Assembly: GCA_019311115.1 (NCBI GenBank)
Contig: JAFDDB010000008.1
Location: 1 to 51,769, forward strand
DNA: 51,769 nucleotides
Reading direction: 5' to 3'
From: Deltaproteobacteria bacterium
Lineage (GTDB): Bacteria; Myxococcota_A; UBA9160; SZUA-336
Shown: piece after piece, positions 42,648-51,090 of the stretch
Position numbering within the stretch: the first letter of the stretch is position 1
Layout of the letters: each line of letters starts with the position of its first letter
Made by a program: the position numbers and the translations under genes
The notes under the pieces: generated by a model
Database searches by the model: none
Seen by the model: the letters and a program-made list of their open reading frames with translations, nothing else
What the model was told of the DNA's origin: nothing

Positions 42648-43301
42648 ATGGGAATGAAGCGGGCCATCTGCATCCTGCTCACCGCAGCGCTCGGCTGCGC
42701 GGGCTTCGGCGGGACGCTCCCTCCGGGCGCGGACGCCGCCCCCTGCCCCGAGCACACGCGCCTCCGCGTTCGCCGGGCGGCCGAGGTGCACGTCGCCTGG
42801 TGCGAGACACGCGGGCGCCGCGTCGAGGGCTGGCGGGGATCGTGGTGGCCGGACGGCCGGCACGCCATGCTGGGTCACTACCGCGACGGGCGTCCCCACG
42901 GCGTGCTCACGACCTGGCACCGCAATGGCGTGCGCAAGCTCCAGTCGCACTGGCGGTCGGGACGCCGCCAGGGACGCAGCGCGGAGTGGTACGCGAGCGG
43001 CCAGCTCTCCTCGACCGTCGTGTTCCGCGAGGGCGTGCGGCACGGCTCCCAGCTCGACTACTACCCGACCGGCGAGCCCATGTCGCAGGCCGGTTTCCGA
43101 GACGGCGCGCAGCACGGGCGCGTGGTCGCCTGGTACGTGGACGGCACCACGCAGCTCGAGGGTGTCTACCGCTTTGGGAACGCCGACGGCGCCTGGGGCT
43201 ACTGGGATGCCAGCGGAGCGCTCGACACCGTGATCTACTGGCGCGACGGCGTCGAGGTCTCGGCGCGGGACGACGCGTCGCGCCGCTCGTACGGCGGCTA
43301 G
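42648..43301 (+). CDS. Exported MORN-repeat (YwqK-like) protein
   Basis: A protein of about 217 residues. The N-terminus (MGMKRAICILLTAALGCAGF) is a signal peptide, perhaps with a lipid-attached Cys. After it come at least six MORN-type repeats of about 23 residues, each with a pattern like WYASGQ or WHRNGV followed by a G-x-x-x-G turn: VEGWRGSWWPDGRHAMLGHY, HGVLTTWHRNG, QGRSAEWYASG, HGSQLDYYPTG, HGRVVAWYVDG, DGAWGYWDASG. The repeats should form a beta-hairpin ladder that binds proteins or lipids. Databases often label this type as a YwqK-family antitoxin, but no toxin is beside it. ATG 42648 is used; the next ATG (42654) is equally possible. Confidence 0.75.
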   Translation: MGMKRAICILLTAALGCAGFGGTLPPGADAAPCPEHTRLRVRRAAEVHVAWCETRGRRVEGWRGSWWPDGRHAMLGHYRDGRPHGVLTTWHRNGVRKLQSHWRSGRRQGRSAEWYASGQLSSTVVFREGVRHGSQLDYYPTGEPMSQAGFRDGAQHGRVVAWYVDGTTQLEGVYRFGNADGAWGYWDASGALDTVIYWRDGVEVSARDDASRRSYGG

Positions 43302-43332
43302 CCGCTACCACTGGAACGGCCCGGCGCGCCCC

Positions 43333-43365
43333 CTATGACCGCTGTCATAGCGCGCGGCCGCGCGC
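43333..43365. promoter_or_regulatory. Operator-like 18-bp palindrome and GC palindrome upstream of the diiron gene
   Basis: CTATGAC (43333-43339) and GTCATAG (43344-43350) are perfect 7-bp arms around CGCT, 35 nt upstream of the ATG at 43385. This AT-containing repeat stands out in its GC-rich surroundings and has the size of a TetR- or GntR-type operator. It runs directly into a 16-bp GC-only self-complementary sequence at 43350-43365, which could fold in the leader. No regulator gene is adjacent. Confidence 0.5.
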
Positions 43366-43384
43366 GGGCCCTACGGTCGCAGGC

Positions 43385-44341
43385 ATGCCCGTCGAAGACA
43401 TCGTCACGCAGCTCACCACCCACTGGCAGTTCGACTACGAGCCCAAGGTCAAGGCGCTGCGCGACCTGTACGAGGTCGCGAAGCGCGAGCAGTGGAACGT
43501 CGAGACCGACATCGACTGGACGCTCGAGATCGACAAGGACGGCGACATCCTGGCCCAGGAACAGGACCCGACCCGCGAGTTCGACGTGGTGCTCGCGCTT
43601 CCCGATGACAAGCGCCAGCAGCTCGCGATCAGCAACGCGGCCTGGATCCTGTCGCAGTTCCTGCACGGGGAGCAGGGTGCGCTGCTCTGCTGCGGCCAGC
43701 TCATCGAGTCCGTGCCCGACATCGACGGCAAGCTCTACGCCGCGACACAGGTCGTCGACGAGGCGCGGCACGTCGAGGTCTTCCACAAGTACATCCGCCG
43801 GCTCCACAAGGTCTACCCGATCGACCCGACGCTGCAGGCCGTGCTCAACCAGATCCTCGAGGCCGACATGTGGCAGATGAAGTGCGTCGGCATGCAGGTG
43901 ATCGTCGAGGGGCTCGCGATGGGCGCCTTCAAGATCATGAAGGAGCAGTCCAACGACGAGCTGCTGCGCAACGTCGTCGAGCTGACCGCGCAGGACGAGG
44001 CCCGGCACGTCTCCTACGGGCTGATCTACATGAAGGACGAGATCCCGCGCATGTCCGACCCGGACCGTGATCGGGTCGAGGACTTCGCGTACACGGCCGT
44101 CGAGGCGCTCTCGGGGCGCAAGCCAGGGACGGGCATGACGACGCAGACCGATCTCTTCGGTGAGGTCGGGCTCGATGTCGCTGCGGTGGCCGCCGAGATG
44201 ATCGAGAAGCTCCAGGATCCGGAGTTCCAGGCCAGGCAACCCGACGCGTTCCGCGACTACGTGATGCCGCAGCTCACCCGGCTCGGCATCATCACCGAGC
44301 GCACCGCGCCGAAGTACCGCGAGCTCGGCTTCCAGGTCTAG
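43385..44341 (+). CDS. Ferritin-like diiron protein (R2-like/oxygenase type)
   Basis: A 318-residue helical-bundle protein with two ExxH iron motifs: DEARHVEVF (Glu126, His129) and DEARHVSYG (Glu205, His208), plus Glu96 in HGEQGALL and Glu175 in IVEGLAMG. These six positions are the full ligand set of class I ribonucleotide reductase R2 and related oxygenases. It lacks the usual R2 radical-transfer tail and is not next to an nrdA gene, so an AurF- or R2-lox-like oxygenase or oxidase is more likely. Substrate unknown. ATG 43385 is preceded by GGTCGCAGGC. An operator-like palindrome lies 35 nt upstream, suggesting substrate-controlled expression. Confidence 0.82.
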   Translation: MPVEDIVTQLTTHWQFDYEPKVKALRDLYEVAKREQWNVETDIDWTLEIDKDGDILAQEQDPTREFDVVLALPDDKRQQLAISNAAWILSQFLHGEQGALLCCGQLIESVPDIDGKLYAATQVVDEARHVEVFHKYIRRLHKVYPIDPTLQAVLNQILEADMWQMKCVGMQVIVEGLAMGAFKIMKEQSNDELLRNVVELTAQDEARHVSYGLIYMKDEIPRMSDPDRDRVEDFAYTAVEALSGRKPGTGMTTQTDLFGEVGLDVAAVAAEMIEKLQDPEFQARQPDAFRDYVMPQLTRLGIITERTAPKYRELGFQV

Positions 44342-44361
44342 TCCCCCCCCCACCCTCGGGT

Positions 44362-44393
44362 CGGCTCGTGGAGCCGCCCGTCCGTGGTATAGA
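44362..44393 (+). promoter_or_regulatory. GC hairpin followed by an extended -10 promoter for the Gfo/Idh/MocA operon
   Basis: CGGCTC (44362-44367) and GAGCCG (44371-44376) form a perfect stem around GTG, 20 nt after the diiron gene stop. Then TGG and TATAGA (44385-44393) give an extended -10 element, about 21 nt upstream of the TTG start at 44414. No convincing -35 is present. Confidence 0.4.
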
Positions 44394-44413
44394 CGCGGGC
44401 GAGGGAGAGCGGC

Positions 44414-45727
44414 TTGGGCGGACCCGTAGAGGCATTGCTGATCGGCGGCGGGAACCGCGGACTGCACGTATTCGGTGGCTACGCGCAGGCGCATCCTGAG
44501 CGCCTGCGGATCGTCGGCGTCGCCGAGCCGATCGCGGAGCGTCGCGACGCGCTGGCGCGACGCCACCACTTGGATGCGGATCGCTGCTTCACGGACTGGA
44601 AGCAGGCGCTCGACGCGTCCCGCATGGCCGACGCGGTGATCGTGGCGACCGACGACATGACGCACACGGAGCCGGCCATCGCCGCGCTCGAGCGCGGATA
44701 CCACGTGCTGCTCGAGAAGCCAATCGCGCCGACGCTGCGGGACTGCGTGCGCGTGGTGCGCGCCGCGGAGCGCTCGGGGAAGATCCTGCAGATCGCCCAC
44801 GTGCTGCGCTACTCGGCCTTCTACCGCGCGGTCGCCGACGTGCTCGAGTCGGGCCGCATCGGGCGCGTGCTCACCCTGGACATGAAGGAGCACGTCGCGC
44901 ACTGGCACATGGCGCACTCCTACGTGCGCGGGAAGTTCCGCAACCGCCAGGTCGCCGCGCCGATCCTGCTGGCCAAGTGCTGTCACGACCTCGACCTGAT
45001 GCAGTGGCTGGTGAGGTCGCCCGTGACGCGCGTGTCATCGTTCGCCAACCTGGCGCACTACCGCAGCGAGTCCGCGCCCGAGGGCGCACCGGCTCGCTGT
45101 ACCGACGGCTGTCCGGTCCAGGAGAGCTGCGCGCACGACGCGGTCCGCCTGTACCTGGGCCCCGACGAGAAGCTGGCGCGCGGGTGGCCCTGGTCCGACA
45201 TCTCGGCGGACCCGTCGCGCGAGGCGCGGCGCCGGGCGCTCGAATCCGGCCGCTTCGGCCGCTGTGTCTACCGCTGTGACAACGACGTGCCCGACCACCA
45301 GGTGGCGGTCTTCAATTTCTCGAACGGCGTGCTCGCGACGTTCACGATGCAGGGGCACGCCACGCACGAGACGCGAACGATCCGCATCAGCGGAACTCTG
45401 GGTGAGCTGCGGGGCGTGCTCGCCTCGGGCCTGCTCGAGGTGACCCGCCACGGGGACGTCGCCGTCGAGCGCGTCGACATCGACGGCTCGGGCATCGGGC
45501 ACTTCGGCGGCGACCAGGGCCTGCTCGAGCACTTTACCGACGCGGTCTCGCGCGGCGCCGTCGACGAGGTCGTGACGTCGGGGCGGGAGTCGCTCGAGAG
45601 CCACTTGCTGGGATTCGCCGCGGAGCGGTCGCGCCTCGACGGGTGCGTCGTCGATCTCGACGCCTTCCGCGCCGAGGCCGAAGCGTCGGCAGCGGGGTCC
45701 GGCAGCGAAGAGGAGGCCGGGGCATGA
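44414..45727 (+). CDS. Gfo/Idh/MocA-family oxidoreductase
   Basis: A 437-residue NAD(P)-dependent sugar or cyclitol oxidoreductase. The Rossmann domain begins ALLIGGGNRGLHVFGGYAQ, followed by VIVATDDMTHTEPAIAALE and the signature HVLLEKPIAPTLRD, whose EKP lysine is catalytic. HDLDLMQWLV is the conserved active-site helix with His and Asp. A cysteine cluster, CTDGCPVQESC, lies in the middle, a feature of one subgroup of the family and probably a metal or structural site. The TTG start follows GAGGGAGAG. The stop overlaps the GH13 gene start (ATGA), so both enzymes probably serve one sugar pathway. Confidence 0.9.
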   Translation: MGGPVEALLIGGGNRGLHVFGGYAQAHPERLRIVGVAEPIAERRDALARRHHLDADRCFTDWKQALDASRMADAVIVATDDMTHTEPAIAALERGYHVLLEKPIAPTLRDCVRVVRAAERSGKILQIAHVLRYSAFYRAVADVLESGRIGRVLTLDMKEHVAHWHMAHSYVRGKFRNRQVAAPILLAKCCHDLDLMQWLVRSPVTRVSSFANLAHYRSESAPEGAPARCTDGCPVQESCAHDAVRLYLGPDEKLARGWPWSDISADPSREARRRALESGRFGRCVYRCDNDVPDHQVAVFNFSNGVLATFTMQGHATHETRTIRISGTLGELRGVLASGLLEVTRHGDVAVERVDIDGSGIGHFGGDQGLLEHFTDAVSRGAVDEVVTSGRESLESHLLGFAAERSRLDGCVVDLDAFRAEAEASAAGSGSEEEAGA

Positions 45728-47319
45728 AGGACTGGCTGTGGTGGCGCGACGGAGTCGTCTACCAGATCTACCCGCGGTCCTGGTCCGACTCCAATGGAGA
45801 CGGCGTCGGCGACCTCGAGGGAGTGCGGCGCAGGCTCGACCACCTGTCGTGGCTGGGTGTCGATGCGATCTGGTTCTCGCCGATCACGCGCTCTCCGATG
45901 GCGGACTTCGGCTACGACGTGTCCGACTACTGCGACATCGACCCGCTCTTCGGCACGCTCGACGACTTCGACCGCCTGCTGGCCGAGGCGCACGAGCGCG
46001 GCATCCGCATCGTGCTCGACTGGGTTCCCAACCACAGCTCCGACCGTCACCCGTGGTTCGAGGACTCGCGCAGCCGCCGCGACTCGCCGCGTCGCAACTG
46101 GTACGTGTGGCGCGACGCCGCTCCCGGGGGGGGGCCGCCCAACAACTGGTATGCGGTCTTCGGCGGCCGCTCCTGGACCTGGGACGAGGGCACGGGCCAG
46201 TACTACCTGCACACCTTCCTGCCGGAGCAGCCCGAGCTCAACTGGCGCGAGCCCGCGCTGGTCGAGGCCATGCACGACACCCTGCGCTTCTGGCTCGACC
46301 GCGGCGTGGACGGCTTTCGCATGGACGTGATCCACGCGCTGGCCAAGGACCCCGGGCTGCGCGACAACCCCGAGATCGAGGGCGCCCGGCCGGGCCGCTT
46401 CGGACAGCAGCACGTTCACGACGAGAACCACCCCGACGTCCACCCCATCGTGCGCGGCATTCGCGGAGTGCTCGACGCCTACGACGAGCGCATGGCGGTG
46501 GGCGAGGTCTACCTGATGGACCCGACCGAGGTCGCGAAGTACTACGGCGAGGGCGACGAGCTCCACCTGGCGTTCAACTTCTCGGTCATGAAAACGCCGT
46601 GGGACGCCGACGGGTTTCGCGAGCAGATCGAGCGCTTCGAGGGGCTGCTTCCCGAGAAGTACGGCTGGCCGACGCTGGTGCTGTCGAGTCACGACGAGCC
46701 CCGGCACGCGTCGCGCTACGACCACCCCGAGCACGGCGACGCGCGGGCGAGGCTGGCGGCGATGCTGCTGCTCACGCTGCGCGGCACGCCCTTCTTGTAC
46801 TACGGCGAGGAGATCGGCATGCGGAACGTCGAGATCCCCGCCGACCGGCTGCAGGACCCGGTCGGCATCAACATCCACCCCAAGGCGTCGCGGGATCCCG
46901 AGCGCACGCCCATGCTCTGGGACGGGTCGCCCGATGCGGGCTTCGGCTCGTCCGATCCCTGGCTGCCGTTCGGCCCCGAGCTTGGGCGGCGGAGCGTCGC
47001 CGCCCAGCGCGACGATCCCGCCTCGCTGCTCTGCCTGTACCGCGATCTCCTGGCGCTGCGGCGGGAGACGCCGGCGCTGCACCGCGGCAGCTACCGCGGC
47101 CTCGACGCGCCCCCGGGGATCTTCGCCTTCGAGCGCAGGCACGGCGACAGCCGCGTGGAGGTGGCGCTCAACTTCTCGGACGCGCCCCAGCGCTGGCAGG
47201 GGAGTGGAGGCCCGGTGCAGGGTGGACTGTGCACGCGCTCCGGGGCCGCGCTGCCCGGGGACACCGGCGTCGACCTGGGCCCCGCGGAGGGGGTCGCGCT
47301 GATCCTCCCCGGGGGATAG
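45724..47319 (+). CDS. GH13 alpha-glucosidase / oligo-1,6-glucosidase family enzyme
   Basis: A 531-residue glycoside hydrolase of family 13. It starts MKDWLWWRDGVVYQIYPRSW, typical of oligo-1,6-glucosidases and trehalulose-forming relatives. Region I is IVLDWVPNHSSDRH, region II DGFRMDVIHA with the nucleophile Asp201, region III AVGEVYL with the acid Glu261, and region IV LSSHDEPRHASR with Asp324 (SHD instead of the more usual NHD). TPFLYYGEEIGM follows. No signal peptide, so it acts on short alpha-glucosides inside the cell. It is translationally coupled to the Gfo/Idh/MocA gene. It is one of two genes in the window, with parA-CBM48, that clearly deal with alpha-glucans. Confidence 0.93.
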   Translation: MKDWLWWRDGVVYQIYPRSWSDSNGDGVGDLEGVRRRLDHLSWLGVDAIWFSPITRSPMADFGYDVSDYCDIDPLFGTLDDFDRLLAEAHERGIRIVLDWVPNHSSDRHPWFEDSRSRRDSPRRNWYVWRDAAPGGGPPNNWYAVFGGRSWTWDEGTGQYYLHTFLPEQPELNWREPALVEAMHDTLRFWLDRGVDGFRMDVIHALAKDPGLRDNPEIEGARPGRFGQQHVHDENHPDVHPIVRGIRGVLDAYDERMAVGEVYLMDPTEVAKYYGEGDELHLAFNFSVMKTPWDADGFREQIERFEGLLPEKYGWPTLVLSSHDEPRHASRYDHPEHGDARARLAAMLLLTLRGTPFLYYGEEIGMRNVEIPADRLQDPVGINIHPKASRDPERTPMLWDGSPDAGFGSSDPWLPFGPELGRRSVAAQRDDPASLLCLYRDLLALRRETPALHRGSYRGLDAPPGIFAFERRHGDSRVEVALNFSDAPQRWQGSGGPVQGGLCTRSGAALPGDTGVDLGPAEGVALILPGG

Positions 47320-47462
47320 AATCCGGGTGCGGTCGGCGGGCTTCAGTCCCGTCCCGGCCCATGCGATCAGCTATAGGATGGAAAGCGAGCAACCCCCAAG
47401 TGCCGACGGCGCAGAGTTCGCCTGCGGAGCCCTTGCGTCGCGCGCTGACCCGCCCGTCCCTC

Positions 47463-47498
47463 CGGGACCTATGGCGGGACGTATGTCGGGACGTCCGT
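47463..47498. repeat. Three 12-bp direct repeats just upstream of the CorC-type gene
   Basis: CGGGACCTATGG (47463-47474), CGGGACGTATGT (47475-47486) and a partial third copy CGGGACGTCC (from 47487) follow each other head to tail, ending 17-18 nt before the ATG at 47515. The unit length equals the repeats at 22562-22597. The rest of the 195-nt gap shows only a weak TATAGG (47372-47377) and no usable -35. Confidence 0.5.
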
Positions 47499-47514
47499 TG
47501 AGCGTACGCGCCTG

Positions 47515-48795
47515 ATGGATCCGGTCTACTACGTCGGGCTCATCTTCGTGTGCCTGGTCGCCTCGGCCTTCTTCTCGTCGAGCGAGACGGCCCTGCTGCG
47601 CTTGCGCTCGCAGGACATCGAGAAGGACGTGAGCGACGGGCGCGGCCCGGCCGCAGCCGCGGTGCGCGAGCTGCTGCAGTCGACCTCCCGGCTGCTGGTC
47701 ACGATCCTGCTCGGCAACAACGTGGTCAACATCCTGGGCTCGGCTGCGGCTGCGGCCCTGGCCATCCACTACCTGGGAGCCGAGCGGGGCATCATCGTCG
47801 CGACGGTGGTCATGACGGTGCTCGTGCTGGTCTGCGCCGAGGTCCTGCCGAAGGCCATCGCCGCGCGGCACCCGCGCCGCGTGGCCTACGCGTTCGGCCT
47901 GCCGCTGTATATCCTGCACGCGCTGCTCCGTCCGCTCCACTGGCTCTTCGACCGGGCCATCGAGCCGGTCGTCCGGAGAATCGCCGGCGGCTCCGAGGCG
48001 CAGACGCAGACCGCCGAAGAGGTGCTGCGGCTGGCGCGCCTCGCCAGCGTCAGCTCGCCCGACTCGACGCCGCTCGGCATCATCGGGTCGGCTGCCGGTG
48101 CGGCGGACCGCACCGTCGAAGAGATCATGGTGCCGCGCACCGAGATCGTCGCCTTCAAGTCCGACACGCCGCCCGACGAGCTGCTCGAGAAGGTCCTCGA
48201 AGAGCGGTTCACGCGCGTGCCGATCTACGAGCAGGACATCGACGAGATCCTGGGCGTCGTGCACCTGAAGGACCTGATCAATCTGGTGCGCAGCGGCCGC
48301 GACGGCGGCCTGCACGGCGTCCTGAAGCCGGTCTTGCGGGTGCCCGAGCGCAAGCTCGTGCTGCGGCTGCTCGCCGACATGCAGCGCGCCTTCGTGCACG
48401 TGGCCATCGTCAAGGACGAATTCGGCGTGACGCAGGGACTCGTGACTCAAGAGGACATCCTCGAAGAGATCGTCGGCGAGATCCGGGACGAGTTCGACCG
48501 AGAGGAACTGCTGGCGATCCGGCCAACGGGCGACGGCAGCTTCGAGTCGCTGGGGCGCGTGAGCGTGCTCGACTTCAACCGCGAGAGCGGCTGGGAAGTG
48601 CCGGCGGAGCCCGGCGACACGCTGTCGGGGCTGGTATTCAACGCGCTCGGCCGCGCGCCGAGCCGCGGTGACCGCGTCCACGTTCCCGGCTACGCGCTGA
48701 CCGTGGCGGACGTCTCTGGCTCGCGCGTGACACAGGTCCACGTCAGCCGCTGCGAGGGCGATGGCGAGCACGCCGACGAGGCCTCCGAGTCCTAG
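47515..48795 (+). CDS. CNNM/HlyC-CorC family membrane protein with CBS pair
   Basis: A 426-residue membrane protein. The DUF21/CNNM domain has an N-terminal membrane helix (VGLIFVCLVASAFFSSSETA, where SSSETAL is the family signature), then LLGNNVVNILGSAAAAAL, VCAEVLPKAIAARHP and further helices to about residue 145. Two CBS repeats follow: EEIMVPRTEIVAFKSDTPPD and a second around VAIVKDEFGVTQGLVTQEDI. A C-terminal CorC_HlyC domain starts near ESLGRVSVLDFNRES. Such proteins move or sense Mg2+ or other divalent ions; the older name is hemolysin-like. Its stop overlaps the convergent lipoprotein gene by 4 nt. Confidence 0.93.
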   Translation: MDPVYYVGLIFVCLVASAFFSSSETALLRLRSQDIEKDVSDGRGPAAAAVRELLQSTSRLLVTILLGNNVVNILGSAAAAALAIHYLGAERGIIVATVVMTVLVLVCAEVLPKAIAARHPRRVAYAFGLPLYILHALLRPLHWLFDRAIEPVVRRIAGGSEAQTQTAEEVLRLARLASVSSPDSTPLGIIGSAAGAADRTVEEIMVPRTEIVAFKSDTPPDELLEKVLEERFTRVPIYEQDIDEILGVVHLKDLINLVRSGRDGGLHGVLKPVLRVPERKLVLRLLADMQRAFVHVAIVKDEFGVTQGLVTQEDILEEIVGEIRDEFDREELLAIRPTGDGSFESLGRVSVLDFNRESGWEVPAEPGDTLSGLVFNALGRAPSRGDRVHVPGYALTVADVSGSRVTQVHVSRCEGDGEHADEASES

Positions 48796-49466
48796 CGGCC
48801 GCCCTCCGAGCCGGATCCGGGCCGGATCAGGCCGATCAGCGGGCAGCCTCCGCCCTCCTGCACCAGGACCAGCACGTTGGAGCCGTTCGGGTTGTACTCG
48901 AGGAACCCGTTGCCGCGCTCCATCGTGCGCTGGCAGCGCTCCTCGCGCTTGAACACCGCGATCGTGTCGTCGGCGCGGGGCCACGCGATCATCGACGCCA
49001 GCGAGAAGTCGCCGCGCAGCATGACGACCTCCTCGTCGGACCAGAACTCGCGGTAGTTCGCGCGGCGGCGCGGCCGGGCCCGGGCGGCTCCGCCGCCGGG
49101 GCGGCCCCGCATGTCGCGCCACCGCTGCAGGTGCCCGATCCCCGCCACGTCGCAGCGCAGGTCGCCCTTGGCGACGAAGCCGAAGCCGCCCGTGCGGCGG
49201 TAGCTGACCTCGGTGTCCTGGCGGATGACCTCGACGCACGGCTCGGTGCGGCCGAAGTAGAAGAGCCGGTTGACCTGGGGCGACACCAGCGTCACCTCGA
49301 ACCACTGGCCGCGTTCGATGACGCGCGCGACGCTCATCGTCGTCTCGGTGAAGGGGGGCTCGTGAGGCTCGGCGAGACGCACCTGGCCGCACGCTCCCGC
49401 GAGACCGGACAGGAGCAGCAACGCGGTCAGCCCCATCAGGGATAGGGATCGTCGTGTTCGTGGCAT
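48792..49466 (-). CDS. Probable lipoprotein of unknown function
   Basis: A 224-residue protein. The N-terminus (LMGLTALLLLSGLAGACGQV) is a signal peptide ending in a possible lipobox, LAGAC; the match is weak since Leu is one position too far. The mature part has short beta-like segments with several Cys (EPCVEVIRQ, DLRCDVAG, REERCQRTME, GGGCPLIG), which may form disulfides in the periplasm. I recognise no family. It is divergent from the threonine ammonia-lyase gene and convergent with the CorC-type gene. The ATG at 49466 is the only start that keeps the signal peptide. Confidence 0.6.
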   Translation of the reverse strand: MPRTRRSLSLMGLTALLLLSGLAGACGQVRLAEPHEPPFTETTMSVARVIERGQWFEVTLVSPQVNRLFYFGRTEPCVEVIRQDTEVSYRRTGGFGFVAKGDLRCDVAGIGHLQRWRDMRGRPGGGAARARPRRRANYREFWSDEEVVMLRGDFSLASMIAWPRADDTIAVFKREERCQRTMERGNGFLEYNPNGSNVLVLVQEGGGCPLIGLIRPGSGSEGGR

Positions 49467-49525
49467 GCGCCGATACTACACGCGCATCCGGCCTTCGGTA
49501 TGTTCTCACGCCCGTGCCGGACCGC

Positions 49526-51034
49526 ATGATCGAACGCATTCTGGACGCCCGCGTCTACGACGTGGCCCGCGAGACGCCGCTCGACCCCGCGCGCCGCCTG
49601 GGTGCGCGTCTCGGCTGTCGCGTGCTTTTGAAGCGCGAGGACCTGCAGCCGGTCTTCTCGTTCAAGCTCCGCGGCGCCTACAACCGCATGTCGCGACTCG
49701 CGCCCCGAGAGGTGGAGCGCGGAGTCATTGCGGCCTCCGCGGGGAATCACTCCCAGGGCGTCGCGTTGGCGGCCTCGAGACTCGGCCTGCGCGCGCGCAT
49801 CGTCATGCCGGTCACGACGCCGCGCATCAAGGTGGACGCCGTCACGGACCTGGGCGCCGACGTGGTCATCCACGGCGACACCTACGACGACGCCGAGGTG
49901 CGCGCGCGGGCCGAGGCCGAAGCCGAGGGGCTGCCGCTCATCCATCCGTACGACGACCTGGACGTGATCGCGGGGCAGGGCACGATCGGGGTCGAGGTGC
50001 TGCGCCAGCACCCGGATCCGATCGAGGCGATCTTCGTACCCGTGGGCGGCGGCGGCCTGATCGCGGGCATCGCCAGCTACGTAAAGTTCCTGCGCCCCGA
50101 GACGCAGGTGATCGGCGTCGAGCCCGAGGACTCCGCGTGCCTGCACGCAGCGCTCGAGCAGGGGCGCCGGGTGGTGCTCGACACCGTCGGCATCTTCGCC
50201 GACGGCGTCGCGGTGCGGCAGGTCGGGCGCGAGCCGTGGCGCCTGGTCCAGGGCCGCATCGACGGCGTCGTGCGCGTGAACACCGACGCGATCTGCGGCG
50301 CGATCCTCGACATCTTCGAGGACACGCGCACCATGGCGGAGCCCTCGGGCGCGCTCGCGGTCGCGGGCCTGAAGCAGCACGTCGAAGACCACGGCGGCTC
50401 CGGCGCGACCCGCGTCGCGATCGTGAGCGGCGCGAACATCAACTTCCACCGGCTGCGGCACATCTCGGAGCGCGCCGAGCTCGGCCAGCACCGCGAGGCG
50501 ATCCTGGGCGTGACGATTCCCGAGCGGCCCGGCAGCTTCCGCGAGTTCTGCTCGTCGCTCGGGGACCTGAGCATCACCGAGTTCAACTACCGCTACGCCG
50601 ATCCCGAGGCGGCGCACGTCTTCGTGGGCATCGAGCTGCGCGACGGAGCCCCCGAGAAGGCCGAGGCCTTCGCGCGGCTGCGCAAGGGCGGCTACGCGGT
50701 GGTCGACATGAGCGACAACGAGACCGCCAAGCTGCACGCGCGCCACCTGGTCGGGGGGCGCGCCCCGGGCGTGACGGACGAGCGCGTGTTCCGCTTCGAG
50801 TTTCCCGAACGACCGGGCGCCCTCGGCCGCTTCCTGGACGAGATGGCGGCGGACTGGAACATCACGCTCTTCCACTACCGCAACCACGGGGCCGCGCGGG
50901 GCCGCGTGCTCGTGGGCCTGCAGGTTCCGCGCGCGGACGACCGGCGTTTTGCCGGTTTCCTGTCGGGACTCGATCTTCCCTGCGTAGAGGAGACGGAGAA
51001 CCCCGCCTACCGGCTGTTCCTGGCCGGGGACTAG
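49526..51034 (+). CDS. ilvA: Threonine ammonia-lyase, biosynthetic type with two ACT-like domains
   Basis: A 502-residue PLP enzyme that makes 2-oxobutanoate from threonine, first step of isoleucine synthesis. The PLP lysine is Lys47 in SFKLRGAYNRM. SAGNHSQGVALAA and VPVGGGGLIAGIASY are the substrate and phosphate loops. After residue 320 come two regulatory ACT-like domains (LGVTIPERPGSFREF and RFEFPERPGALGRF), the mark of the biosynthetic form inhibited by isoleucine. ATG 49526 aligns with known N-termini; GTG 49514 in the same frame is an alternative. No other ilv genes are adjacent. Confidence 0.95.
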   Translation: MIERILDARVYDVARETPLDPARRLGARLGCRVLLKREDLQPVFSFKLRGAYNRMSRLAPREVERGVIAASAGNHSQGVALAASRLGLRARIVMPVTTPRIKVDAVTDLGADVVIHGDTYDDAEVRARAEAEAEGLPLIHPYDDLDVIAGQGTIGVEVLRQHPDPIEAIFVPVGGGGLIAGIASYVKFLRPETQVIGVEPEDSACLHAALEQGRRVVLDTVGIFADGVAVRQVGREPWRLVQGRIDGVVRVNTDAICGAILDIFEDTRTMAEPSGALAVAGLKQHVEDHGGSGATRVAIVSGANINFHRLRHISERAELGQHREAILGVTIPERPGSFREFCSSLGDLSITEFNYRYADPEAAHVFVGIELRDGAPEKAEAFARLRKGGYAVVDMSDNETAKLHARHLVGGRAPGVTDERVFRFEFPERPGALGRFLDEMAADWNITLFHYRNHGAARGRVLVGLQVPRADDRRFAGFLSGLDLPCVEETENPAYRLFLAGD

Positions 51035-51090
51035 CTTCGCTTCTCATTCCGCCCCGGGGGTGGTTTCATGGCCCTGGGAATGGAGGGCGC

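Noticed and set aside
42648-43301. Toxin-antitoxin system based on the YwqK-antitoxin label
   Set aside because: The protein is exported and made of MORN-type repeats, and no toxin gene is next to it.
47327-47515. 62-codon plus-strand frame between the GH13 and CorC-type genes
   Set aside because: It spans the repeat region and likely promoter, has no family features and no ribosome site.
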